NCBI GenBank assembly: GCA_030278955.1
Contig: JAOANR010000010.1
Location: 24,768,444 to 24,832,443, forward strand
Length of the DNA: 64,000 bases
Reading direction: 5' to 3'
From: Hygrophila difformis
Lineage: Eukaryota > Streptophyta > Magnoliopsida > Lamiales > Acanthaceae
Position numbers and translations under genes: made by a program. Each line of letters starts with the position of its first letter. The stretch's first letter is position 1. Of the stretch, positions 20,700 to 31,186 are shown piece by piece. The notes beneath the pieces are model-generated. The model ran no database searches and was not told the DNA's origin. It saw nothing but the letters and a program-made list of their open reading frames with translations.

Positions 20700-21766
20700 A
20701 CAATATTCAACAATTGGGTTTTCTAACGGGCTGAAATGTGATGAAATTTTGGCTAAGGCATTTGAGACGAGTACGACAAGCATAGTTGTCGTCCAAAGAC
20801 CCCTTTTGAGGTCTATGGACATTGGCCGAAGGAAAGCTTAGACTAAAGACAAGTAGTGATTCTTAAGACGACAAAGCTTGTTGTTGGACGTTTTGGCTAC
20901 TCCCTTGGACGACATACGTCAAGCGGAATAGGACAAACGATGTGGTCTAGAGATAATTTTGGCCATCTCCTCATTAGACGATAGACTTCCAGATGACAAA
21001 TCAAGCTTAGAAACAATAAGTGTTTATCGTCTAGACAACAAACAACCTGGTTCTACCATTTCCTCTTTGGACGACAACTCTGATACGACAAGCCTTCTAT
21101 ATACGACAAAGGTAGGTGTCGTCCAAAGCTTTCCGAACCCTCAGGTTGTTGTCTTCTCTTTCCAGGACGACAAATGGACATGACGACAAAATCTCCTCTC
21201 ATACGACAAAGTCGTTTATCGTCTACAGGCTTAGTTTTTGATTTCTAGTTTGTTTAAACAATATGTGGGGTTGTTTAATGATGTAATTATTTAGTAGTTG
21301 GTCTATAAATAGACCCATCAAAATAGACCCATCAGCACCCATTGTCATCACTTTTGCAATATTGAATGAACAAGTTTTCTTATTCAAAAGTCATATTTGA
21401 GAGCCATCTACCATGTTCTCATCTCTTTGTGAAAATTCCTTTGGAACCTTAACACCATTGAAGATTTGGAGCTTGTTTTCAATGGCACCAATGGAAGATG
21501 CACTTGAAGGAAGCTATTTGTCTTGATTATTTAAGTCCTTTGGCAAGTTTAGATCTCCTCCTTCCATAAGTTTTGTTATCGTTCTTCCATTTTTTTATTT
21601 CATCGCCATATTTTCTTAATCTCATGCTTAATCCCAATATTGAATCTTAAAAAATATTCGATCCATTGCACAACTACTCACAGACGGTTGATGTGTTTTG
21701 TCTGAAACCCAATTTCGCTCGCTATTTCGTGCTTGAAGTTGGCGAATCTCAAGGAAAAATATGGTT
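20700..21766 (+). mobile_element. LTR-like segment H downstream of the Ty3 remnant
   Basis: No coding is seen. The stretch has a TATA-like ctataaatagaccc at 21303, an upstream array of ACGAC words and an end near 21756 in ggcgaatctca. Its position after an integrase remnant suggests the 3' LTR of that element; the left edge is uncertain. The part from about 21431 on is present again, wholly or partly, at 22099-22387 and 28372-28640. Confidence 0.5.
20769..21225. repeat. Array of TACGACAAA / TCGTCCAAAG words
   Basis: More than a dozen copies of acgaca(a) or its complement tgtcgt, often as gtcgtccaaag or tacgacaaag, lie in both orientations upstream of the TATA-like box at 21303. Spacing is irregular. 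Confidence 0.7.
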
Positions 21767-21770
21767 AACT

Positions 21771-22090
21771 GTAGAACCCCCATTGCTCCAAAATGTCTAA
21801 CAATCCTCCCCCATTTTGGTGCAATGCTTGGTTTACTTCAAACAACAAAACACAATCAAACACTTTAAACAAACGCATAAGTGAAAATATCGAAACGATT
21901 GAATTTTCACATTAGTACAATACAACGCATACATTCGAGAATTCAGGTATCGCTAACGATTGAACCTGTCAACTCATATGAATACAAGCTTGCACAGTAC
22001 ACGACTGTTTACAAATCCTCAACATTATACTTGACACTAATCAGCCCTGTGTCCCTATCTTTTCACTAGTACATCAACACCAACGTCCCA
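21771..22090 (-). mobile_element. Inverted fragment of the copia element's 3' end
   Basis: This is the reverse complement of about 27406-27714 of the nearby copia element. It contains the end of its internal region, the polypurine tract (here ggggg-agga) and the first 32 bp of the LTR through TGGGGGTTCTAC. Only scattered differences from that region are seen. Confidence 0.88.
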
Positions 22091-22098
22091 AACACATC

Positions 22099-22387
22099 AC
22101 AGACGGTTGATGTGTTTTGTCTGAAAATTCCTTTGGAACCTTGACACCATTGACGATTTGGAGCTTGTTTTCAATGGCACCAATGGAAGATGCACTTGAA
22201 GGAAGCTATTTGTCTTGATTATTCAAGTCCTTTGGCAAGTTTAGATCTCCTCCTTCCATAAGTTTTGTTATCGTTCTTCCATTTTTTTTTTTATTTCATC
22301 GCCATATTTTCTTAATCTCATGCTTAATCCCAATATTGAATCTTAAAAAATATTCGATCCATTGCACAACTACTCACAGACGGTTGA
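22099..22387 (+). repeat. Second copy of part of segment H
   Basis: It matches 21431-21687 (from aaattcctttggaacctt through cacagacggttga). It is joined at its left through the shared bases ctgaaa to a further short piece (cacagacggttgatg...). It ends abruptly at the copia 5' LTR. Confidence 0.85.
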
Positions 22388-23076
22388 TGGGGGTTCTACT
22401 CAAAGACTAATGGATATTGAAGTTAAGACGAGTCCGGGAAGGATCGCGTGGAGTACGCACCCGGATGAGCTTATCCAATGTCAAGAAGAAGGGAAATAAA
22501 TCTGGTTAATTGTGTACGTTATGACATGATTAATTAGCAGTAAACCTGTAACCTTATCAGCTGTACGTTATTAATCCATTATGACAGGATTAATCATCAG
22601 TGAAAAACTTTATCAGCATATTTCAAATTTGAAATTCAAATGATATGGTCGGTTATGGCATGGTCGGTTATGATATTAATGGTTGTAACTGTTCACATGT
22701 AACTTTCCCTTTAGTATAAATATTAGTCTTTGACAGACGAGGAAATATGAGAAACTTTTGAGTTCCATATGATATACTTTTGAGTTTCATATGATGAACT
22801 TATAAAGAGCCATATGACAAGCTTATAGAAGTTTCATATGACAGACTTATGTGTTCCTTCTCTCTGCATCTTCAATACATTTTTCAATACACAAAGCTTC
22901 AACATTGTTGCTCAAGATTATTGCCTTGATCTTTGAGTGTGGCTTCTTCTTATCTTCAATACTTATTTCGTGTAACCCAAGGCATTATAGGGTCGAAATA
23001 AAGTATACGGAAAGCGTTTGCGATTAGAAGTCCTATCAAGTCATTTTGCCTATATTTCATATCTTTATAAACAACA
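22388..23076 (+). repeat. 5' LTR of the copia element (first 20 bp missing)
   Basis: It runs from TGGGGGTTCTACTC to ATAAACAACA. TATA-like agtataaatatt is near 22716. Compared with the 3' LTR it lacks the terminal TGTTAGAC... segment but has about 20 extra bases near 22600. Confidence 0.9.
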
Positions 23077-23078
23077 AT

Positions 23079-23092
23079 CGTATACTTTATTT
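23079..23092 (+). promoter_or_regulatory. Sequence at the primer-site position, complementary to the element's own LTR
   Basis: The bases just after the 5' LTR (cgtatactttattt, beginning two bases past the LTR) are not the usual TGGTATCAGAGC. They are an exact 14-base reverse complement of aaataaagtatacg at 22996-23009 inside the LTR (again at 28291-28304). Confidence 0.5.
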
Positions 23093-23098
23093 GTGCAA

Positions 23099-26000
23099 AT
23101 GGCAGAAATGACAATCACTGATATGGCATCTAAGTTTGGAAAGCTGTCAAAATTTGAAGGTGTTGATTTTAGGCGTTGGCAGAAAAAGATGCACTTCCTC
23201 TTGACATCTCTCAAGGTTGTGTATGTGTTAAGCACCCCATGCCCAGAGCCACCTGAAGATGCTGAAAACGAGACACTGGAGGCTGCAAGAATCAGGCTTA
23301 AATGGGAGAATGACGACTACATATGTCGTGGCCACATCTTGAACTCTATGTCGGATCCCCTCTTGATGTTTACCAGAATGTTGAGTCTTCAAAGGACCTG
23401 TGGGAGGCACTGGAAGCCAAATACATGGCGGAAGATGCTTCTAGCAAGAAATTCCTTGTAAGTGATTTCAATAATTACAAAATGACTGATACACGTCCTG
23501 TAATGGAACAGTATAATGAATTGGTTCGGATCTTGGCCAATTTGCTCAACATGGGTTGAAAATGGATGAGGCTATTGTTGTCTCAAGTGTTATTGACAAA
23601 CTCCCTCCTGCTTGGAAAGAGTTTAAACGTACTCTCAAGCATAAAAAGGAAGAATTGTCAATGGTGGAACTTGGCAGTCACTTGCGGATTGAAGAGTCTC
23701 TAAGGGCTCAAGATGAAAGCAAGGGGAAGGAGATTGTTGAATCTTCAATTAACATGGTGGAAGAGAAAAAGAATAACAAAACTTTTAAGCCAAATGAGAA
23801 TAAGAAACGCAAGTTTGGGGCTTCTAACAAAATCCAAAACAAGAAGCCAAAAGTTGGCTGCTGGAATTGTGGCAAACCAGGCCATTTCAAACGCGATTGT
23901 CGTGTTGGAAAGGGAAATGGAAAAGGAGGTGCTAGCACAAGTGGGACTGTAAAGGGGTCGAAAGACAATTCCCAAAACCAAGGTATGGACTTGGTTGAAA
24001 CTAAAGATATTAGAAATTCAATTACTGTGATTTCTAATTCTGATTATGTGCAGGATGATGTTTATGCTTGGTGGATTGATTCCGGAGCCACTACCCACGT
24101 ATGCAAAGGTGAATTCTGGTTCAAAGAATTGCAATCAATAAATGATGGATATGTGCTCTACATGGGTGACCATCATTATACTCCAATAAAAGGACGTGGG
24201 AAAGTTGTACTGGAATTTAGTTTTAGTAGAAGTATTACATTATGTGATGTCCTGTTTGTTCCTAGGTTACGTAAAAACCTTGTTTCGGGTTCAGTGTTAA
24301 ATAAGTTTGGTTACAAACAGGTGTTCGAATCGGACAAGTATGTCCTTTCGAAACATGGATGTTTTATTGGATTTGGCTATTATTGTAATGGAATGTTTAA
24401 GTTGAATATTACTAATATTCCAAGTGATTTGAAATCTCTGTACACTGTTTCAATATCAAATCATGAATCTTTATTGTGGCATGCACGTCTTGGGCATGTC
24501 CATTACAAGAGAATGAAAGATATGTCAAAATCGGAACTAATTCCAGCATTTGACATGGTCCACGACAAGTGTAAAACTTGTATGTTGACTAAAATAACTC
24601 GAAAACCTTTTAAGGGAATTAACAGGAAGTCGGAAACACTTGAATTAATTCATAGCGATTTGTGTGACTTCCATTCAACTCCTTCTCTGGGAAATAAAAA
24701 GTATATTGTTACTTTTATTGACGATGCAACAAGATACTGCTATGTGTACCTGTTGCATTCGAAGAATGAAGCCTTGGACAAATTTAAAATTTTTAAGGCT
24801 GAAGTTGAGCTACAACTCAATGCTAGGATTAAAATCCTACGTACAGATAGGGGAGGGGAATTCAATGACCCTGCACATTTTCAATCTGTGGGAATTATAC
24901 ATGAATCAGCGGCTCCCTACACACCTCAACAAAATGGTGTTGCCGAAAGAAAAAATCGCACATTGAAGGAAATGGTAAATTCAATGATGTCTTATGCTGG
25001 ATTAAGTCATGGATTTTGGGGAGAGGCAATGCTAACAGCCTGTTATATCCTAAATCGGGTACCTAATAAAAGGAACAAGATTACGCCTTATGAACTTTGG
25101 TTCAAGAAACATCCCTATTTATCATATCTACGTGTTTGGGGATGTAGGGAGTAGTGCGTGTTCCAGAGCCTAAAAGGAAAAAGCTAGGGGAGAGTGGAAT
25201 AAGTTGCATATTTATTGGATATGTAGATCACTCCAAAGCATATAGGTTCTATGTTATAGAGCCTAATGATTTTGTTCCAATTCATTCTATTATCGAATCT
25301 CGGGATGCAATATTCGATGAGGATAGATTCACCTCTATTCCTAGACCTGCTACCAATGTAGAATCCATTAGGCATGATGAACGCGAGGACGATTTTCATC
25401 AACCAATGAATATTACATTAACAGATAGTGTTGATCCAGACCTAGAAATGAATCCGGACAATGAAGTGGAGCAGTTACCTGTTATTCCTCGTAGAAGTAA
25501 AAGGATCAGGAAGCCTAAATCTTTTCGACCAGAATTTCAACTCTTTTTAGTTGAAAGTTCAGGGGAAAAGATTGATGCATTATATTCTTTCTGTTATAAT
25601 ATTGAGGAAGATCCAAAAACTTTTAAAGAAGCTATGGAGTCCCAGGATATAGCCTTTTGGAAGGAGGCTATCCATGATGAAATTCATTCTATCATGGAAA
25701 ATGGCACCTGGGTGCTATCTGATCTACCTCCAGGTTGTAAACCTTTAGGGTGTAGATGGATTTTCAAAAGGAAAATGAAATCAGATGGCACAATCGATAA
25801 GTTCAAAGCTCGATTGGTAATTCAAGGTTTAAGACAAAAGGAAGGTATCGATTACTTTGATACATATGCTCCAGTTGCAAGGATTGCTACCATTAGATTG
25901 TTAATCGCATTGGCAGCCATCAACAACTTGATAATCCATCAAATGGGTGTGAAAACGGCATTCCTAAATGGAGACTTACTGGAAGAAGTGTATATGAAGC

Positions 26001-27148
26001 AACCTGAAGGCTTCATCGAGCCAGGAAATGAACATAAGGTATGTAAACTCATTAAATCCTTATATGGTTTAAAACAGGCTCCTAAACAATGGCATCAAAA
26101 ATTTGATGAAATTGTGTTGTCTAATGGTTTTATTTTAAACCAGTCAGACAAGTGTGTATACAGTAGATTTAATGCTGGTAAAGGAGTTATAATCTGCTTG
26201 TATGTAGATGACTTACTGATCTTTGGGACAGATCAAAGTCAAGTTGATGAAACAAAAAGATTTCTCTCTTCCAAATTTGAAATGAAGGATATGGGAGAGG
26301 CGGATGTAATTCTTGAAATTAAAATCAAACGAGAATCTACAGGAATTACAATTACTCAATCTCATTATGTTGATAAAATTCTCAAGAGATTCAACATGGA
26401 GAATTGTAGTCCAGTGAATACACCTTTTGATCCAAGTACAAAACTTTTGCCAAATACTGGTGAATCAGTGAGTCAACTTGAATACTCAAGAGCAATTGGA
26501 TCGTTGATGTATGCAATGACTGGTACTAGACCAGATATAGCTTATGCTGTTGGAAGACTTAGTCGATATACAAGTCGGCCAAGTGCACACCACTGGCAGG
26601 CACTCAGAAGAGTGTTTAAGTACTTGAAGTCGACAATTAAATATGACTTATCATACAGTGGGTTTCCTTCTGTTATTGAAGGATACTCAGATGCTAGTTG
26701 GATAAGTCATATGGAGGATCACTCGTCTAATACTGGATGGGTATTTTTGCTTGGAGGGGGTGCTATTTGTTGGGCATCTAAAAAGCAAACTTGTATAACT
26801 AGCTCGACAATGGAATCCGAATTTATAGCTTTTGCTGCAGCTGGCAAGGAAGCAGAATGGCTTCATAACTTGGTCTATGAGATTCCATTATGGCCGAAAC
26901 CTATCTCATCTATATCAATTCGCTGTGACAGTTCAGCAACTATGGCTAAGGCCTATAGTGAAAACTATAATGGCAAGTCTAGGCATATAGGAGTGAGACA
27001 TAGTATAATTCGTGAACTCATTAAAAATGGAGTGATTTCGGTAGAATACATACGATCAGAACATAATTTAGCAGACCACTTGACAAAAGGGTTGGCTAAA
27101 GAACTTGTGCACAAGGTTTCAATAGGGATGGGTTTAAAGTCCACATAA
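23099..27148 (+). pseudogene. Copia gag-pol polyprotein, three frameshifts, RT catalytic Asp lost
   Basis: Gag starts at ATG 23099 (MAEMTITDMASKFGKLSKFE). Frame changes follow near 23355 and 23540. Then come the CCHC knuckle (CWNCGKPGHFKRDC), protease (WWIDSGATTHVC) and integrase with an HHCC finger (LLWHARLGHVHY, CKTCMLT) and core (HSDLCDF, LRTDRGGEF, NGVAERKNRT). A further one-base shift is near 25145. RT has [17 protein letters not shown] and YVDDLLIFG, but motif A reads [13 protein letters not shown] where copia elements have [10 protein letters not shown]. RNase H follows ([26 protein letters not shown]) to the stop at 27146-27148. The element cannot move on its own. Confidence 0.92.
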
Positions 27149-27682
27149 ATCAGTTGAGGAAGAGACACCCAATTCCCTCCTGGTGTAATATCAGGAGCTA
27201 ATTCAATATGGAAAGCTCATTTTCATTGATTGGAACGCAGATTAAATTTTACATCCCAAGGTATGCGTTCAATTCTGCTGATAAATTAGGATGAGGTTAA
27301 TTCTCTTAATGGTTCCTTTGAAAAATTGCATAGCAGGAGCAAGATTTAAAGGGATCACCTATGCTAGTACGAAGTTTTGCCGCTTCAAGACACTTGAGAC
27401 TTTGGTGTTGATGCACTAGTGAAAAGATAGGGACACAGGGCTGATTAGTGTCAAGTATAATGTTGAGGATTTGTAAACAGTCGTGTACTGTGCAAGCTTG
27501 TATTCATATGAGTTGACAGGTTCAATCGTTAGCGATACCTGAATTCTCGAATGTATGCGTTGTATTGTACTAATGTGAAAATTCAATCGTTTCGATATTT
27601 TCACTTATGCGTTTGTTTAAAGTGTTTGATTGTGTTTTGTTGTTTGAAGTAAACCAAGCATTGCACCAAAATGGGAGAGGAT

Positions 27683-28371
27683 TGTTAGACATTTTGGAGC
27701 AATGGGGGTTCTACTCAAAGACTAATGGATATTGAAGTTAAGACGAGTCCGGGAAGGATCGCGTGAAGTACGCGCCCGGATGAGCTTATCCAATGTCAAG
27801 AAGAAGGGAAAGAAATCTGGTTAATTGTGTACGTTATGACATGATTAATTAGCAATAAACCTGTAATCTTATCAGCTGTACGTTATTAATCCATTATGAC
27901 AGGATTAATCAGCAGATTTCAAATTTGAAATTCAAATGATATGGTCGGTAATGGCATGATCGGTATGATATTAATGGTTGTAACCGTTCACATGTAACTT
28001 TCCCTTGAGTATAAATATTAGTCTTTGACAGACGAGGAAATATGAGAAACTTTTGACTTCCATATGATATACTTTTGAGTTTCATATGATGAACTTATAA
28101 AGAGCCATATGATGAGCTTATAGAAGTTTCATATGACAGACTTATGTGTTCCTTCTCTCTGCATCTTCAATACATTTTTCAATACACAAAGCTTCAACAT
28201 TGTTGCTCAAGATTATTGCCTTGATCTTTGAGTGTGGCTTCTTCTTATCTTCAATACTTATTTCGTGTAACCCAAGGCATTATAGGGTCGAAATAAAGTA
28301 TACGGAATGCGTTTGCGATTAGAAGTCCTATCAAGTCATTTTGCCTATATTTCATATCTTTATAAACAACA
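27683..28371 (+). repeat. 3' LTR of the copia element
   Basis: It runs from TGTTAGACATTTTGG to ATAAACAACA and directly follows the purine-rich gggagaggat. A start at 27703 would be chosen if only the part shared with the 5' LTR were counted. Confidence 0.88.
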
Positions 28372-28640
28372 AGATGCACTTGAAGGAAGCTATTTGTCTT
28401 GATTATTCAAGTCCTTTGGCAAGTTTAGATCTCCTCCTTCCATAAGTTTTGTTACCGTTCTTCCATTTTTTTTTTTATTTCATCGCCATATTTTCTTAAT
28501 CTCATGCTTAATCCCAATATTGAATCTTAAAAAATATTCGATCCATTGCACAACTACTCACAGACGGTTGATGTGTTTTGTCTGAAACCCAATTTCGCCC
28601 GCTATTTCGTGCTTGAAGTTGGCGAATCTCAAGGAAAATA
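28372..28640 (+). repeat. Third copy of part of segment H
   Basis: It begins agatgcacttgaagg, matching 21497 and 22187 onward, and runs through cacagacggttgatgtg to ctcaaggaaaa. It then continues into sequence unlike that after the first copy. Confidence 0.85.
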
Positions 28641-29745
28641 AATACTGGTCTAAGGCAGGAGGATATATACTGAGAAACATTAGTAACAATGAGGTTGCGT
28701 CTCCAGAATGCTCAATAGGGGCAAGAATTTGGGACCCGCCATTTTCTAGGGGAGGTGACGTTTTGGGGAACAGAGTTCTGAAGACTTGATCCTCAGGATT
28801 TTTACCACTATAATTTGCTCGTCATTTTATATACTGTAGCTGGTCGATGGGAAAAGTAGTAGAAAACATAAAGAACATGATGAAGGAGGGAGAGGAGAAT
28901 TGGAAGAGTGCCTGTCTGTCTGGCTGCAACCTTGAGGATTTTCAGATAGCGTTATTATGTCTCAACTTGCCAGAATTATGTTCGATGTAAGGAGATGGGT
29001 CAGATCGAAAATGAAGAGTAGTTGATTTGGATCTCTACTAATGATTGCATGTAAATCAGGTAAATGTATTTTTCGTCTTGATTCCTTTCAATATAACCCA
29101 TGGGACACTCAATGGAGTTGCCATTAACAACTCTTGTGCAACAACCCTTGTGTAAATAAATTCGATCAACAGATGTGCAGTGACTACTTTTTGCAGTGAG
29201 AACATTTTCATTGCATATGCGGATGAAGGACATGGAAGCTAGCTGATCTGTGACTTATTTGCCGCAGGGAGACATGGTAAACTTGTTTAGTTAGACTTAG
29301 ACAGTAGCTATCTCAGCTCAGGCATAGTTGCCCTTCAATGGCTAACATATTTCACTGGCGCCACCATAACTCATCGGTAATTTCACTAAGACAGCAGAAG
29401 TCACTTAGAGGAGAATCGAAGGCTGCATTTGAACACCACTAACCACTCTGCCTATTTCCATTGCTCCAAATCACTATCTGCTCTGTGAGACACCACTAGC
29501 GGATAGCGGATTCGGAGATAAAACTGTTATCTGATAGCGGATCCACTGACTCTCAAGCATCCCTTTGTGTGACTTGAAGGTAGCTTTACGGGCTAATTTT
29601 TTTCGCAGTACCTCTTGTCTCTTTCCGAACTTGTGTATCCATGCACAATACTATTGGCTTCTACTTCCACTGTAGCAAGCACCATGCCATGTTTACTACA
29701 AACCACAACCTTCCTAAAGATAGTGCTCCCTCCGATAGAGCTCAG
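28641..29745. other. No recognised gene
   Basis: The stretch is of average base composition. A minus-strand open frame of 77 codons (29000-29233) contains CTRVVNGNSIECPMGYIERN but matches nothing I know. It may be the degenerate 5' part of the plus-strand LINE that follows, or target DNA. Confidence 0.4.
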
Positions 29746-29749
29746 ACAA

Positions 29750-30600
29750 TTCCTTTTTGGGATGGAGCCGCACAATTGCAGGTGTGACCAACGGCTCCAG
29801 TGGAGCCCTCATACGTGGTTATCAAGATCATCGGGCGCAACATCTCGTATGGGGTTCTCATCAGATCAAGATTAAAAAAGCTATGGCCAGCCGTAGCCTC
29901 AATACCAATGATAGACATGGAGAATGTTTATTTTGTTATGCAGTACAATTCTGAAAAAGACGCCTACACGTTCGTTCGCACTTACAGGAGGACCGTGGAT
30001 GGTAATAGGAGGAAATAATTACCTACACGTTCAATCAATGTTGGGAAGAAATAATCTTCCCCTAACGAATGAAGTCAAAACAATGGTGCATGGCTTGGAT
30101 TAGGTTCCCAAATATCCCTACCCTACTACTTTTATGCATGATCTGAATATTATCTTATAGTATTGGGCAGGTTCGCGAGTTAGACAGGTTATATCAGCTT
30201 TGATTTCAACACAGGTAAGGCATCAGAACAAGGAAAATATATATATGCCCGATTGGCAGTCCGACATGATTTATCAAAGCCTTTGAAGTCCCAATAGTCA
30301 TGGTGAATGATAGCGTGCGTGTTGCAAAATATTGAGTATGAGAATAATCTCAAGTTAGTTTTTGCTTTCGGTGGTGGTGCGGTAAATTTGGCCATACCAC
30401 AACAAATTGCCCTGAATGATACACAATTACAGAATGCGAACCAATTAAGTGGACATCAACGCCAGCTGGCACATACAACCAACCAGGGAGGAAGCTGGGC
30501 CAAGCGTGGAGGGAGGCCCCCCTTATGGGCCATGCATGGATATGCTTGTAAAACCTAGGCTAGAAGACGCCCTGTAGGGAAAAGGAGTCATGAATACTTA
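29750..30600 (+). pseudogene. LINE ORF1 remnant (DUF4283 and degenerate zinc knuckle)
   Basis: Plus-strand reading, with frame changes, gives LKKLWPAVASIPMIDMENVY then FVMQYNSEKDAYTFV (DUF4283-like). It continues with FNTGKASEQGKYIYARLAV, DLSKPLKSQ and MVNDSVRVAKY, the standard blocks before the CCHC knuckle of plant LINE ORF1. In place of the knuckle it reads FAFGGGAVNLAIP, so the cysteines are lost. The sequence is interrupted at 30665 by the gag-only LTR element and resumes at 35495. In life ORF1 binds element RNA; this copy is dead. Confidence 0.7.
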
Positions 30601-30665
30601 CTTCTAAAGCGGCGCAAAATGCCATAATTGGTACGTAACAAATTCTCCTTACGTACTAAGGGGAC

Positions 30666-31130
30666 TGTTAGCCCAATAATAAATTAGGATGCATTAATTG
30701 AGGCTTAGTGTTTAATAGCCCATGTAATGAGCCTGTTGGAATGCCAGCGTGAGGGGTTATTGAGTCCATTAGAGGAGTAGCCTGAAGACTTCCTGGAGGA
30801 TGCGTGTCTTGGAGACAGACGGTTGGAGCCAGCATGAGCCTTGGCGTGGCGACAGGTGTCCTAGAGGAGTTCGTGGGGTGCCTGACGGTTGAGAGCTCCG
30901 CTTATAAAAGGCTCAGGGGTTACTCACTTGGAGGGGTCCGACAACTCACACGAGAAACTGCACTTTTATTTCTTTAAGTTTTCTGTAATTCATTCCTTGT
31001 CATTTACTTTCGTTCTTCCTTTCTGCATTTTAATTTTCTGCAAGCTTTCTTTCATTCAATTCCTTGTAATCCATCTGACATTATCAATCAAATAAGAGGC
31101 TTTTGTTTTCTATAAATTTTGCGTTCAACA
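30666..31130 (+). repeat. 5' LTR of the gag-only element
   Basis: It runs from TGTTAGCCCAATAAT to GCGTTCAACA. TATA-like cttataaaagg is near 30901. Confidence 0.9.
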
Positions 31131-31186
31131 AATTGGCACGCCCAGTGGGACTCGAAGTTAAAGCCATATCCGCTTCAAAGAAGTGT

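Larger units (their letters stand above)
22388..28371 (+). mobile_element. Ty1/copia retrotransposon with two LTRs
   Basis: Two closely similar direct repeats (22388-23076 and 27683-28371) enclose a gag-pol region on the plus strand. The 3' LTR begins TGTTAGAC after a purine tract (gggagaggat). The 5' LTR lacks the first 20 bases of that sequence and joins target DNA directly. No 5-bp TSD is found: the left flank ends gttga and the right flank starts agatg. The right flank repeats sequence already present left of the element. The integration is therefore aberrant or later rearranged. Confidence 0.92.
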
